Shown here: in pieces, positions 37,953 through 50,197 of the stretch
How positions within the stretch are numbered: the first letter of the stretch is position 1
Layout: every line of letters starts with the position of its first letter
Assembly (NCBI GenBank): GCA_023213395.1
Contig: CM041465.1
Coordinates: 152,837,741-152,901,740, forward strand
Reading direction: 5' to 3'
Length of the DNA: 64,000 nt
DNA from: Cycas panzhihuaensis
Taxonomy: Eukaryota > Cycadophyta
Position numbers and translations under genes: made by a program
The notes under the pieces: generated by a model
Databases searched by the model: none
The model's input: the letters and a program-made list of their open reading frames with translations, nothing else
Told to the model about the DNA's origin: nothing

Positions 37953-39105
37953 TGATCCAAATTTCAAGGGAAAAGTAAAGACTTAATCCAATCGAAACAA
38001 ATTTAAAATAAATTTATAATAATATTACATTATTTTTAAAATTATTTAGATTTTTCCTTACAAAATTCCATATATTTGTGTTCTATTGAGCATGCATAGG
38101 ACTCCTACAACAAGTAGGGAGAGAAGAAATGAGTGTTGGGTGCATTTTGGACCCATTACATACTCTTTGGTACAATTACCAACAAACTATATGTGAAGTT
38201 TTGGTTGTCATTCAACCAAAAACCCTTTCTTGGAGAAGATTTCTGCCTGGTGTCTTCCTTGGACTACTATGATTAGTTTTTTTCTTCTTCCTTTGGTTGT
38301 AAATAAGCCTTCTTGGGTTCCTTCAATGTCTGCATGAATAAATCTAGGTGCTTTTCTGTTGCTCCTTCTGTCTATTTCTTCTTGTACCTTTTTTTCTTCT
38401 GTTCTCCTACACAGTCTTTAATCTTGGAGCCATTCTTCTTCTTTGGAAAGATATTTGGTATTAACTCCCCATGATTCTTACTCCTCTTGTAGTGTTTGTA
38501 GCTGTTGGGCATCCTTCTTCCTCTTCCTTAAAGAAATCTAGTAGTTTTAAAACCCTACTATGCATATTTTCTTTCTAAATAATTTTCTTATTTTTAGTTT
38601 TTCAACTAACTTTTGAATGGTTGAGAAACCAACTTAAATCCATTTATTCAATGGTTTTCTTTCTTCTATTGTGTAGAGGACATGTATAAACTCATCATCC
38701 TAAAATTTAGTATGAAACAGACTCCTTTTTCCCTATCAAAATTACATTTATTTTACCATTTTTCTGTTTTCTATTTTATATTTTTTAGGTTGTACTGGTT
38801 GCACTTCAGGATGCATTGGTTGCACTTGTTGTATTTCAAGTTACACCGGTTGTGCTTTAGGACACACTAGTTATACTTATAGACCACTTAGTTACACTTG
38901 TAGTCTACCTGGTTACACTTGTAGTCCACTTGGTTGCACTTGTAGACCACTTGGTTGCACTTGTAGCCCACTTGGTTACACTTGCTTTACATTTTTTAAG
39001 CATCTCAATGGTATTTTTCTGCTAAATGAAGGTTACAAACATGAAAAATAAATATAACAAGGCATTTTAAAGAGTATTATGAAATTAAAGTCTAAAAATA
39101 GATTA
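37953..39105 (-). repeat. 5' LTR of Gypsy G2
   Basis: 1153 bp, colinear with 32059-33224. The 21-bp minisatellite is at about 38861-38988. Confidence 0.88.
38861..38988 (-). repeat. 21-bp minisatellite in the G2 5' LTR
   Basis: About six copies of the same CACTTGGTTACACTTGTAG-type unit as in the 3' LTR; the two arrays differ by substitutions. Confidence 0.9.
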
Positions 39106-39110
39106 GCTCT

Positions 39111-40434
39111 CCCTAAATTTTTGTCTCGATCTGTCACTCTAGTGAGAAGATATGATATGATCTATGTTCTCCTCTTTATGTTTTATTTTTCAAGATCAAG
39201 GAGAAACTCTTTCTTTTAAACCATTATAGCTCTTTGTTTAACTATCAAAACTAGCACTTATAATTACTTGTTCTATTTGTCTTTGAGTCATCTTTCCAAC
39301 AAAGAAGATAGATCTTAATTTTATCCATCTGTTTGTGAGATATCTTTGTCGGATCATGAGGTGCTTCACCCGTTTATGTCAAAAACCTACATATGATTAA
39401 ATTTTGATTTATTTTATTTTCTTCTAAAGTTTAAGTTTAATTTAATTTAAGTTTATAATTTTTTATTTCCAAGCATGTTAGCCTCCCTCCATCCTTAGCC
39501 CCCAGTCTTATTTGCTCTATACGACCTTTCATTTGTATATTTCAATAACATTAATCTATATTTTATAATTTTTTATTATTCAAAAACTATATTTCATATT
39601 CTATATAATTTGGATTCTACTAGCCCCCTTAGGCCTCTATCAATTAGTCATATTGAGCCCCCAGGTGACCTGGGCTTATTGATCAAAAGGGCTTAACCCC
39701 CTTCCTTCTCTGGTTTTATGTTATAAAGAGGACCTTAGACATTTTCTTTAATAACTTGAGTTCTACAGCTCTATTTTTGGAACCATCAAAATTATTGGAA
39801 AGATTTTTTAGCACTCTACATATTAGAGTAATTTCATCTCATTTTGATACTATTTTGTAGATCTTTTAAGCTATTAAATTTGAGTCTTTGCTTTAGTCCT
39901 AATTAGATGTATTATTTAATATTTTGAGCCAAATTTCTCATTCTAACTTAATATATTTGATCATTATCTACATACTAATTAATTATTGATAATATTTGTT
40001 TGGTTGTATAAGCTTACAAGTTGTTTTCTAGCTCTTTAGCATCAATTTTGGCTTCTTAAAGAGTATAATCTCTATTTAGATCAAAACGACAAAATGGTAC
40101 TCCTTACCATTACTATTCTCTTTCTTTAACATTTATATTTGAGTTTAAAAGGATTTATTTAAGTATTTTTGACTATTTAAGGCCTTTCATTGCCTTTAAA
40201 ACTTTAAGATTACACCTAGTTTGCATATAAATTTATAAAAGATCAACTCTTCATTTCATCTACATCATTTTAAGAAAATTTGCTAGAAATTTCATATATC
40301 TTAAGGTTGTTGGTTCACTAATTAAAGAAACATTCTTATTTGCCTTAAAGCCACTATATCTTTTAAGATTGATAAGTGTATTTTAGTGTAGTCATAAGCC
40401 ATTTGTGGCTCCTTTATGCTTTTAAGTTTCATCT
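39111..40434 (+). other. Leader of element E, part 3
   Basis: AT-rich, no gene. It lies between the G2 and C3 insertion points and reads on to 56625. Confidence 0.7.
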
Positions 40435-40751
40435 TATTATTCACAGAGGAGTAGAGCAGGTCAAGATGTCATTTCAATTAACAAATTTCCATATAATATA
40501 AGGCAGTGTTGAAAAAACCTAGGTTGTAATACAACCCTTTAAATAGAAATTTGGGGAGCCACCTAAGCACCTTAACCTGACCTACATGTTAGCTGTTAAA
40601 AATAGAAAAATAAATTAAAATAATAAAGCATACCTGAATTTCTCCGTTGATGACAGCTTAAGGAGGCTCTAAGTGCCCTAGGGAGCCCCAAAGGTGGCTT
40701 TGGAGGGCCTTAGGTACACATATCCTTAGGACATTGGGGATTATCCTAACA
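40435..40751 (-). repeat. 3' LTR of Copia C3
   Basis: 317 bp, in minus orientation TGTTAGGATAATCCCC to AATAATA. Pairs with 56324-56619, which lacks about 20 bases of it. Confidence 0.9.
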
Positions 40752-43233
40752 TTCTCCCCTATAATCCCCAATGTGAGCAATTCTCAAATGCTTTTGTGAA
40801 TATATTCATTGTTTAGTCCTCTATACTATAATATTTTAGCTCAATTTGTCCTTCATATACTAATTCTTGAATGAAATGATGTTATGTCTCAATATGCTTG
40901 GTTCTACCATGAAAATTTTGATTCTTTATTATTTGTATAGTGCTTTAATCATTGCACTAGATTTTGGTTAGCCCTTACTATTCTATCTTAAGATCTTGTA
41001 GAAGACAATGCAACCAAACTATTTCACATGCCCCTGAAACTGTTGTTTTATATTCTACCTCTTCAATTGATAAAAAAACCATATTTTGTTTTGTTGAGCT
41101 CCATGCTATAGCTACTGAACCCATATTAAAGGTGTAACTTGATGTAGATTTCCTATCATCTATATCACTAGCCCAATATGAATCTATATGCCCTATTAAT
41201 CTGAAATTTGATGTAGACTTATAATATAGCCCAAAATCTATCATGCCTTTAAGATATCATAGGATTCTTTTTGCTACTTGCCAATGAGAAGTCTTTGGAT
41301 CATATATAAATCGAGATACCACACTAACTACATGTATGATATTAGGTCATGTAGAAGTCAAGTAAATTAAGCTGCTAATTAGTTTCTTGTATAGTATCAT
41401 ATACACATGAGCATACTCGTCATGCTTTCAAAGTTTTATTCCAGCTTCAATAGGAGTAGCTAAAAGTTTACATTCACTCATCTTGAACTTTTGAAGTAAG
41501 TCCAAGGTATATTTTCTTTGGGAGATAAGAATACTGACATCATCTCATACTTCTATTCCAAGGAAGTAATGCATTAGACCCAAGTCAGTCATTTCAAATT
41601 CTCTATATATATCTCCCTTGAATTGATGTGAGAGTTGTGGATCATTTCCTATATCAACAAGATCATCAACATATAATCCCATAATTAGGATTGATTTACC
41701 TTCGATCTTAGTGTATAGATTTGGGTCTGATTGAGATCTTTTGAAGCCTTAATCTTTGTAATATTTATTAATATGGGAATACCACACCTTAAGTGCTTGT
41801 TTAAGTCCATAAAGTGCTTTCTTGAGTTTGTACACTTTGTTTTCTTCTCCCCTAACTTCAAAACTAAGGGGTTGAGAGACATAGATGTCTTCTTTGATAT
41901 AGCCATTAAGAAAAGCACTTTTGATGTCCATTTGGCAAATGTCCCATTTTATTTGAGCAACCAAATTAATAATCATCTAAATTGTTTCCATTCTGGCAAC
42001 TACAACAAAGGTCTCATTATAATCAATGCCTTTCTTTTGAGAGTATTCTTTTATAACAAGATGAGCTTTGTGCTTATCAATAGAGCCATTAGATCTGAAT
42101 TTTGTTTTGTATATCCACTTAGTCCCAATAGGTTTTTTGTTGGGAGGAAGATCAACTAATTCCCAAGTGTCATTTTTTACAATGGAGTTGTATTCTTCCT
42201 CCATAGTTTTTCTCCATGTAGCATCTAAATTAGCCTTATTAAAGGTTTAAGGCTCATGTGTTTCCATAACACGAGACATAAGGGCAAAGTTTACCCTATG
42301 AGATCGAGTTGATATTCTATTATAATCATGATCCAACATGTTATCCATGGGATGATATCTGTGAGTCCATTTAGGAATTGTTCGTGGTAGAGGTTGAGAG
42401 GTTTTCTCCCTAGGAAAATTTTGTAGTGGAGGTTGAGAAGAAGTTCCCTCCCCACTTTCAACATCAATGGTCCTTCTTTGGAGCTACCAAGGTGGCACAT
42501 ATGTGGACCTATAATTGGAATCAAGATTTATTGCCATATTCTTTCCTTTTTCTTGATGATGATCAACATAATAGGAATCAGTTTCTTAAAAGATGACATC
42601 TCTGCTCATGATAACCTTTCTTACTTTTGGATCATATAGTTTATATGATTTTGATATATCATTATAGATGATGAAAATTTATTTGGTACTATGATCATCT
42701 AGTTTAGTCCTTTTCTATTCAAGAATATAAGTATATGCCATGCAGCCAAAAACTCTTAAGTGATGGATACTTGGTTTGTATCTTATCCATGCTTCTTTAA
42801 GAGTTTTCCATAGAAGTGCTTTAGTGGTACTTCTATTAATCAAATATACCACATTATATATTGCTTTGGCCCAAAATTAATTTCCTAATCTTTTATCTTT
42901 CAGCATGCACCTTGCCATTTCAACTATGATGTGATTCTTTCTTTTGGCTACACCTTTCGAATCAACTATGGTGTGGTTCTTGTGTCTACTTTGTCTCTCC
43001 ACATAGGTTTTTAAGTCAACAAAGTATTGAAACATGTCAGATTTAAATTTTATGAAAAAAACCCATGTTTTCCTTGTATAGTTATCAATGAAAGTAATAA
43101 AGTATTTTGATCCTCCTAGAGATGGAGTTTCCATTTGACCACAAATATCAGTATATACCAATTAAAGAGTATCTTATGCTCTATAGGTAAATTTTAGAAA
43201 ACTTTTCCTATGTTGTTTTCCAAGTAGGTATCA

Positions 43234-43319
43234 TATTGGAGTGCATGATGCTAACTATCACGAGGAAGTCCTCTTCCCAAATTACCTCGAGGCTTTTGGT
43301 GTAACGACAACCCATGACA
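43234..43319 (+). repeat. Left terminal repeat of the TRIM-like element
   Basis: 86 bp, TATTGGAGTGCATG to CCCATGACA; differs from the right copy mostly by transitions. Confidence 0.88.
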
Positions 43320-43470
43320 AGTGGTATCAGAGAAACTAGGGTTCAAAACCAGTCTTGTGTACCATGATAACACACTTGGAGATATGTGAAGGTATTAGGG
43401 GCAGCACTGAGGAATGTCATGGTGGATATGCATGTTGTGTAGGTACAATCGACTCCTTGTGGCGTGGGAG

Positions 43471-43556
43471 TGTTGGAGCACACAATACTAATTATCACAA
43501 GGAAGTCTTTTTCCCAAATCACCCTGGGGCTTTTAGTGTAATAACAACCCATGACA
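43471..43556 (+). repeat. Right terminal repeat of the TRIM-like element
   Basis: 86 bp, TGTTGGAGCACACA to CCCATGACA. Confidence 0.88.
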
Positions 43557-44781
43557 CATCCCTCATAGGTATTTTTGTCCACTTCAATGTGGGGAAACCC
43601 ATCAACCATGCTCATCCCTTTCATAAGTGTTAAACTACTATAATTCAAGTGCCCAAATCTTTTATGCCACATGGTATTATCAATCTTGATGGTTGTTTTC
43701 AAAGCATAAGAATAAAATTGAGGGGTGATAAGTTTGAATAGATTATCTTTTGCCATTTTTCCTCTAGAAATAATTGCTTTATTTCATCTCTTATCTTTGA
43801 TAATACACTCGCCATTATCAAATATGGCTCTATAATCCTAATCCATCATCTATCCCATTAATAGTAGATTCTTCCTTAAGGCTAGAACATATAGAACATC
43901 CTCAATGTATTTAGTTTCTTTTGAATCAATTTAGAGAGCTACATTTCCTTTGCCAACAGCTTCATGGGTTGTATTGTCTCCAAATATAATAGAGCCCATT
44001 TTGGCTATATCCATTGTTTAAAACTAACCCCTTGTATGAGTCATGTGAGTTGAGCATCCTGAGTCAATATACCAACTACTATCTTCATCTTCATTGGCTA
44101 GAAAGTAGAATATGAATAACCAATTTTCTCTATTTTGCATAGCAGTATTAGCACTTCCTTTATAAGGTGGTCCATTTTTAGCAAAGCATCTATCTTTTGT
44201 ATGACCAAGGTAATTACAAAAGGTGCAATATGATGAATCTCTTCTCTCATAACTAAGACTTCTACTCTGAGGATAAGATCTATCAATATGAGATGGCCTT
44301 CCACTTTTTTCATAAAGAGGTGGATAATCCCTTTGCCAATGATTTGGAGGTGAAAAAATTCCCTTTATAGTGGTATGTCCCTTTGGCAATTAGGATAACA
44401 TTGATGTGTCCCTTGTTGTCTTTCTTCACTTGGATATCTAGTTTACCTTGAATCTCTTTGATTAGCTTCTTGTCTTTGGTGAGGAGCTTGATATCTTGGC
44501 TACCTTTGTTAGCGTGGTGTATGTCTAGGGTTTTTACTCTTTTCTTTTAGAGACTAATCCCTAGATTTAGAAGTGCTAGCTTAAGCATGTGGGCCTCTCC
44601 TTGCCTTAGTGGTAAAAACATGTTCAAGTAATTCATTAGATGCCTTCTTCTCTTTAACATCCATTAACATGGCACTCAATTATTTAATTTTGATGGTGCT
44701 CAAATCTTTAGAGACTTCAATGCTAGTTGCAACCATTTCAAAACTTGGTACGACACTGATACATCGTGGAATCCTTTCAAC

Positions 44782-45001
44782 TATTGGAATATTAATGTAC
44801 ATTTGATTTGTCCCACATGCAAGTGGGTTCTACTCTTCCATCATGACTTGTATTATAAATACACAATATAGTGTATCATATTGAATATGTTGTAAGGATG
44901 TTTTATTAATACAATTTAAGGTACCTTAAGGATACCATTCGATCCTGTGGAGGTGTTTTGTTTTATTTGCTAATATCTTATTGCAGGTCTATTTTCCAAC
45001 A
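44782..45001 (+). repeat. 5' LTR of N4
   Basis: 220 bp, TATTGGAATATTAATG (TG to TA) to TTTTCCAACA, very similar to the copy at 47564-47783. Confidence 0.95.
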
Positions 45002-45013
45002 TGGTATCAGAGT
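45002..45013 (+). other. Primer-binding site of N4
   Basis: TGGTATCAGAGT, adjacent to the LTR; tRNA-iMet type. Confidence 0.9.
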
Positions 45014-46415
45014 GCCCAAGTTGAGAGAGGTGTTTTTGTTTGGTATTAGAGAAGTGATTTGGGAGGTGCCACAATGTTGAAATTTCTGAAAAGTAATAGC
45101 GAAATTAAGACGAAATAGCTCCTTCCATAAAATTTGAGCGGTTGCACTATAGATTTTGGGGTGAAAGTGTGAAAATTGTAGCAAAATTAATTTTGGCCTG
45201 CATTTTTTCCGTTGCCATATTTTTGGGATAAATCTGTAACCTCAACTTCAAGGAGCCATAACTTTAGCTACAAGTATCTAAGTGACCTCAAATTTTTTTT
45301 TATTATGTGTGTTTTTGAATTCTCTTTCTAATGGAAGTAGTTTGGGGTTCATCAGAGTTCAAAATAAAAAGTTATTATAAGTTCATTAGAATATACTATT
45401 ACAACCCCTAGAAACCCTAATTGTGAAATTCTTAAAAGGAGCATAATTTTTGATCTAGATATCAGAATTTAATTTTGTCTAAACCATTGAAATTATATTT
45501 TAAAGGCCATCATTTCAATCTATATTTTATGTATTTTTGAGCTATATTTTTTTAGAAATAAGTTTTTAGAAATTTAAGGGTTTCATATTGATATGGTGAC
45601 ATGAATGAGGCAATGGTAATGAGGTGACTGTTTAAGGCTCTCTTATATATATTGTGCATAGGAGAGTATTGTTGTAATATGAGACAATATTAAGTCATGT
45701 TGATGTGAATGTATTTGACACTCTATTGGTGATTTGAGATGTATGATGATGATTGTTTAATGGCAATTGAGTGCCTTGTTACATGTCGTTATATGAGAGA
45801 CCTATTGTGATGATGAATTAGTATGGTGTTGAAGTGATAGTGCGTGAATGAGTTGGGTGGAATATGGTGATTTAGTTCTCCTTGGAATGTGATTTATATG
45901 AAGGGACTTTATGGGCATGATAAGGCTAATTTGAGGGTAAGAAAGATAGTGATATGAGGCAATGAGATGCTTGTTGCATATGAGGTTACATGAAAAGATT
46001 GAGTGTTTTTTGGGCATGTTTAAGGATGAGATTAGGCATGGTTGATGTGTTCTAGTTAATTGAATGGGCAAAGAAGGATGAGTTTCTTGTTGAAGATACT
46101 TGAGTTGTAAGGAAGCAAAATTATTAAATAGTATAATGGCATGAGTTGTATGTTTTGGACAATCAAGTGAAGTGTGTGTCTTGGTAATGACATATGACAT
46201 GTATGATCATCATGAGATTTATGAGGCATTAATTTGTTCAAGTGAGTGTTTGGATTTTATGTGACTATTTGGCATATGTGAGATGTATAAGACAATGATG
46301 TGATGATGAAGTCAATAATATAAGAGACATGAGACATGAGAAAGTTTGTTGAGATTGATGGGTGAATTTGTTGATTGGAAAAGGGACGTGGTGTTAGAAA
46401 ATGACATTTAAAATT
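45014..46415 (+). other. Leader of N4
   Basis: Non-coding, rich in TGAGATG/ATGATG-like words; open frames on the minus strand here are by-products of this composition. Confidence 0.6.
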
Positions 46416-47264
46416 ATGGAGGATAATGATGTGGTTATATATGCTCCTGAAACAAATGAATATTACTTAAGGGATTCGTTTCTTTGAGCACCTAAGTGCA
46501 ATGGTGAAGACTACTTCTTTTGGATAATTAAAATGAGATGTCTATTTATAGCCAGAGGTTTGTGGAAGATTGTTGCTGATGAATATGATATCCCTAAGGA
46601 TGAAGAAGAAAAGGAAATGCTTGAGAAGAAAGATAGAAAAGCATTCCTTATGATTTGTGCTACATTTAATGAGGTTGATCTTCCTTCCAAATTCCATTTT
46701 GTTATTCCTATGATTCTACATGCAAGTAATGCTAAAGAAGCTTGAGATTTTCTAAGGGAAGTATTTGAACAAACTCCTGAAGAGACACAACGAATGATTG
46801 AAAAGCTAATTAGGGCTAGTTATGGTACATGTACAATGAATGAAGAAAATATCATCAACACTGATGAAACAGCATGTCAAGATGAAGAATATATGAGTAC
46901 TAACAAAATTTCTACCGAATGTAAAGTTGAATGTATTGATGAGACTACAACTACTAATGAAGACATTGAAAGTGATGAGTTGATAAAGGTTTATATAGAT
47001 GATACCATGATTTCAAGAGAGATTGAATATGAATCCGATGGCTCTATAAAGGATGATTCTTATATTGATGATATTCCTACTTTGAGTATTGATTCAAGTT
47101 TGAATGATATTTCTTCTTTGAACATTATTTCAAGTTCAAAGAGTATGCAAGTTGATCAAGACTCCACTCCTAAGGTTGAAGAAATCACTATTGTACATAG
47201 TGTTCAAGAGATTATACAAGATAATGATGACAGGCAAGTTATGATTAAATATGGTTACTTATAA
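46416..47264 (+). pseudogene. Gag-like protein of N4 (UBN2/DUF4219 type)
   Basis: From the ATG at 46416 (MEDNDVVIYAPETNEYY) to a stop at 47262, broken by two in-frame TGA codons near 46487 and 46743. The first 120 codons follow the Copia Gag pattern: a FFWIIKMRCLFIARGLWKIV block (family F-x-x-W-K-x-x-M-x-x-x-L-x-x-x-x-L-W-x-x-V), then EKKDRKAFLMICATF and a region ending DFLREVFEQTPEETQRM, which aligns with the N5 Gag (AWKLLTEVHEKGPEEVQQQ). The last 150 residues are acidic, Ser/Thr/Asp/Glu-rich and repetitive (DDTMISREIEYESDGSIKDD), unlike normal Gag and without a zinc knuckle. The role is presumably particle formation or RNA packaging together with an autonomous partner. Confidence 0.8.
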
Positions 47265-47343
47265 GATCTACATCAAAATAAGACTAAACTAAGCACAATG
47301 AAGAATCATGATTTGCACTTGCTAAAGCTGCTACATCAACATC

Positions 47344-47520
47344 ATCACTACGAAATTGAAGACAGAAATCAAGCTGAGGATATCATCTTACAAAGGCATC
47401 AGTACAGAATTGAAGATGAAAATCAAGATGAAGATATCATTCTACAGTAAAGACATCACTACAAGATCAAAGACAAGGATCAAGTTGAAGACATCATTTT
47501 CAAGACATTTCCAAGGACAA
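47344..47520 (+). repeat. Three tandem 54-57-nt coding repeats before the N4 polypurine tract
   Basis: Three head-to-tail units (47344-47397, 47398-47454, 47455 onward) encode variants of HHYEIEDRNQAEDIILQR; the last reads HHYKIKDKDQVEDIIFKTFP. The frame has a stop in the second unit. The N5 element has one matching unit (HYKVEDQDHAQDMVFKTFP) at the same place. Confidence 0.85.
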
Positions 47521-47563
47521 GGCATTACAAGTACAAATAACCCAAATGTGCATTAAGGGGGAG

Positions 47564-47783
47564 TGTTGGAATATTAATGCACATTTGATTTGTCCCACAT
47601 GCAAGTGGGTCCTACTCTTCCATCATGACTTGTATTATAAACACACAATATAGTATATCATATAGAATATGTTGTAAGGATGTTTTATTAATACAATTTG
47701 AGGTACCTTAAGGGTACCGTTCGATCCTGTGGAGGTGTTTCGTTCTATTTGCCAATATCTTATTATAGGTCTATTTTCCAACA
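47564..47783 (+). repeat. 3' LTR of N4
   Basis: 220 bp, TGTTGGAATATTAATG to TTTTCCAACA. Confidence 0.95.
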
Positions 47784-47788
47784 TCAAC

Positions 47789-48244
47789 AACTCTTTATGT
47801 TGTTAAGGTCTCTCTAAGAGATCTCATATGATTAACTAGGTCTTGTACCTTTGTTATAAAGTTAGTAACTAATTCATTTAAATTCATCCTTAGGTTTTTA
47901 AATTTACTCCTAAGGGTTTGAAGCTTTGATGAATCCACTCCTTCATAAATTAGTTGTAAAGTATCTCATACTTGCTTTGATATGGTTGCTTCACTCACTC
48001 TTGGAAATATTTTATCATTAATAGCACAAAACAATAATGTTAGAGCTTTATTATCTTTCTTGACCATTTCTTCAAATACCCTCTTTTGTTTATTTATGGT
48101 TTGGTCACCTAGATCTGTATTGACTATCTAAACTATGCCTTATAATTCCTTTGACATGAGGATAGATTTTATTTTTCTGCTCTAAATTAGAAAATTTATC
48201 CCATCAAATACTAGAATAGTCATATTTCTTGTGCTTGTTACCAT
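47789..48244 (-). pseudogene. Copia C3 gag N-terminal part
   Basis: Minus-strand UBN2-type Gag: MVTSTRNMTILVFDGINF at 48244, then EEMVKKDNKALTLLFCAIND, ATISKQV followed by a stop where Trp is usual, LQLIYEGVDSSKLQTLRSKF and ELVTNFITKVQDLVNHMR. N4 is inserted at 47784-47788; the remaining Gag continues at 44776. A few stops. Confidence 0.9.
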
Positions 48245-50192
48245 GTTACTTAACTTGGATTATGATAGTAATCCTTTAGTAAATAAAATATGTTTATCCT
48301 ACTAAGGTTTTAGTTAAATAAAAAAAAAAAAAAATTCAAGTATAACCCAAGGTTTTATCCAAAGTTTTTAATAAGTGAATTAGTACCTATTAAGGCTACT
48401 AGGCTCTAAGTTTAAGTTTCTCCTAGGATAACCTTCTGTTGCTATCTTATCTAGTGGTGCCTGCCCACAGATGAAAAAATAGGGATCTACTATATTAGTA
48501 CGTGAGTGCTAGGCTCTATATACCTCAGTATGCAGGTTACTAAAAAGGCTTTTACACCCCCTTAAATTATTGAATCACCTGCATCAGACTTATGCTTAGT
48601 GACAGATCTAGTAGTGAAGGTTCTCAAACCAAGGCACTCACCCTCTCTAGGTCTAGGCTTGGTCTCCAAAAACCATAAATGGAATAGGTTCTTCACCTTA
48701 GCCTGCAACCGAATATATGTGATAGCTAAAGGCTTTCCTCATCTAATATGAGTAGGCTAAGTGGCGTGTACGGGGTGGTAACTTTAGGGGTCCTAATTAT
48801 TCCCCTTGCAAGGTTAGAAGAAAAAGGAGGTTTAATTCAAGTAATTATTTGATTTAATATGAGAAAATTTTATTATAGATGGTCTTGCTTCCAAATAAGA
48901 TTCCTTTTAGAATAAAAAATTAAAATGAAACTTGAAAATAAAGACTAAAGTCAAATTTCTTTCAATACTCAAATATCAATTTGAAAAATAAAGTATGAAA
49001 TATATTTTTTAATAAAAGAACGCTTTCAATTTCAAAACAAAATTCTCCCTTTGAAAGTATAAATGATAATCTCACAATGAGGAAACTATGAGCAAATTTG
49101 AATCTATATTCACACCTTTAAACAAATCAAATGTCCTTTTAAAAAAGGAATAATCGTTCAATGTTCAAAGAAGTCTATATGCACTTTCCTTTCAAAATAA
49201 AGATGTATATCTATGATTACCCTATTTATGCAATTTGAAAATAAAAAAAATGCTCTCTCCTTTTGAAGTATTAGATTCCTTTGTAAAAAATAAGAACTTT
49301 TTCCTTTAAAAAATATGAAATAAAGAAAAAAAAAAAAAAATTCTAAATGAAAGCCAAGTGAGCTCATTTAATCAAGTTTTATAAGTAGGTTCTGTTAAGA
49401 ATGGAGCGGGGTAATTATTATTTAATAATCACAAATAAGTATAAATAATCTTTAAATCAAGTACAAAAAGAATTTAAATAAGTTCTAGATTTGATAAAAG
49501 TGAAAAATATAACAAGAAATACCTATTTACGAAGTCAAATGAAAAAGAGGGGCTCCTTTTGATCTAGAGGCCTAAAAGTGGGCTAAATGAGCTACAAAAT
49601 AGCTTAAAATCTCAATAAATACTAGTAAATCTTATTAATTATTAGTATTATATAAATATCAAGTGAAATATATTCAAAATTAGAAAGAAATTTGGCTCAA
49701 AATTCTTAAAAAAAGTCTAACTATGACTTAAATAAAACTTCAAATTTACGAGCTTTGAAAGTCTACAACAAAACCTCAAAAATTATAAATAAATATGTTA
49801 GTTCAAAGAGAAATGAGTCAGCTTCCCAAAGAAACTGACAGATCTAAAACCTGATATGAATTAGAAAAGTTATATCAAAAAAGGTAAAAGGTACTTTTTA
49901 TGTTAATAACTCAAAAAACTTTGAAAAATAAATAATTGACTTTAATTGATTAAAATTAGGTCAAATCGTCTTCAAAGGTAGTAAATAGCCAGTCAAAATT
50001 ATAGCCCATAAAATTTGAGACTCAACAAAACTAGTTCTATTAGAAACTAAGACCCCAGTGAAAAGATATTGTGAAAAAGAGCCAGGTACCCTATGTATTA
50101 AAGAAAAATAAAAATAATAAAAATAAAAATAAAAAAGAAAAGTTTATTAACCTTAAGATAGCCCCTTTAATAAATGAGTTAAAGGTCACGTG
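48245..50192 (-). other. Leader of Copia C3, inner part
   Basis: About 1.9 kb between gag and N5 with no gene on either strand. Poly-A runs occur near 48320-48335 and 49325-49340. Together with 55353-56309 it makes the unusually long C3 leader. Confidence 0.6.
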
Positions 50193-50197
50193 GACTA

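Larger units (their letters stand above)
32059..39105 (-). mobile_element. Ty3/Gypsy retrotransposon G2
   Basis: A 7.0-kb minus-strand element. Long LTRs at 32059-33224 (3') and 37953-39105 (5') share TGATC...GGATTA-type ends. The tRNA-iMet PBS on the minus strand (TGGTATCAGAGC) lies at 37934-37945. The TSD is ACTCT (32054-32058) versus GCTCT (39106-39110), one transition apart. It contains the best-preserved Gypsy pol of the window. It is inserted in the leader of E. Confidence 0.9.
43234..43556 (+). mobile_element. TRIM-like miniature LTR element
   Basis: Two 86-bp direct repeats (43234-43319 and 43471-43556) flank 151 bp of non-coding DNA. The right copy starts TGTTGGAGCACAC and both end CCCATGACA, the TG...CA rule. 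TGGTATCAGAGA at 43322-43333 is a tRNA-iMet PBS, and a purine-rich GTGGCGTGGGAG precedes the right repeat. These are the marks of a terminal-repeat retrotransposon in miniature. The flanks TATCA and CATCC match only at three of five positions, so the TSD is decayed or the ends are slightly off. It splits the C3 integrase frame. Confidence 0.85.
40760..44776 (-). pseudogene. Copia C3 gag end and pol
   Basis: On the minus strand: Gag C-terminus from 44776; an intact zinc knuckle CTFCNYLGHTKDRC near 44185-44225; protease with intact active site WYIDSGCSTHMTH near 44030-44070; pre-integrase WHKRFGHLNYSSL near 43660; integrase interrupted by the TRIM-like element (43234-43556) and resuming with YTDICGQMETPSLGGSKYF and FIDNYTRKTWVFF at 43161-43020; RT from 42204 (WELVDLPPNKKPIGTKWIY, MDIKSAFLNGYIKEDIYV, KLKKALYGLKQALKVWY); intact YVDD near 41660; RNase H to 40978 (DDRKSTSSY, IAWSSTKQN, EYKTTVSGACEIVWL) and a decayed tail to about 40760. 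Compared with C1 and C2, stops are fewer and all key motifs remain, so it may be the younger insertion, but it is interrupted by insertions and stops. Confidence 0.93.
44782..47783 (+). mobile_element. Gag-only non-autonomous LTR retrotransposon N4 (TR-GAG type)
   Basis: 3002 bp with two 220-bp LTRs (44782-45001, 47564-47783), PBS TGGTATCAGAGTGC right after the first, polypurine tract AAGGGGGAG right before the second, and perfect TSD TCAAC (44777-44781, 47784-47788). The inside has about 1.4 kb of leader, one Gag-like gene and a repetitive tail; no protease, integrase or RT. It lies in the gag of C3 in opposite orientation. Confidence 0.95.

Noticed and set aside
38861-38988. Short regularly spaced repeats considered as a CRISPR array
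   Set aside because: Units are directly tandem with no unique spacers, lie inside an LTR, and the DNA is plant nuclear.
45802-46241. Two overlapping minus-strand frames (132 and 61 codons) in N4
   Set aside because: Composition artefact of TGATG/TGAGG-rich leader DNA; no domain, no start context, antisense to the element.
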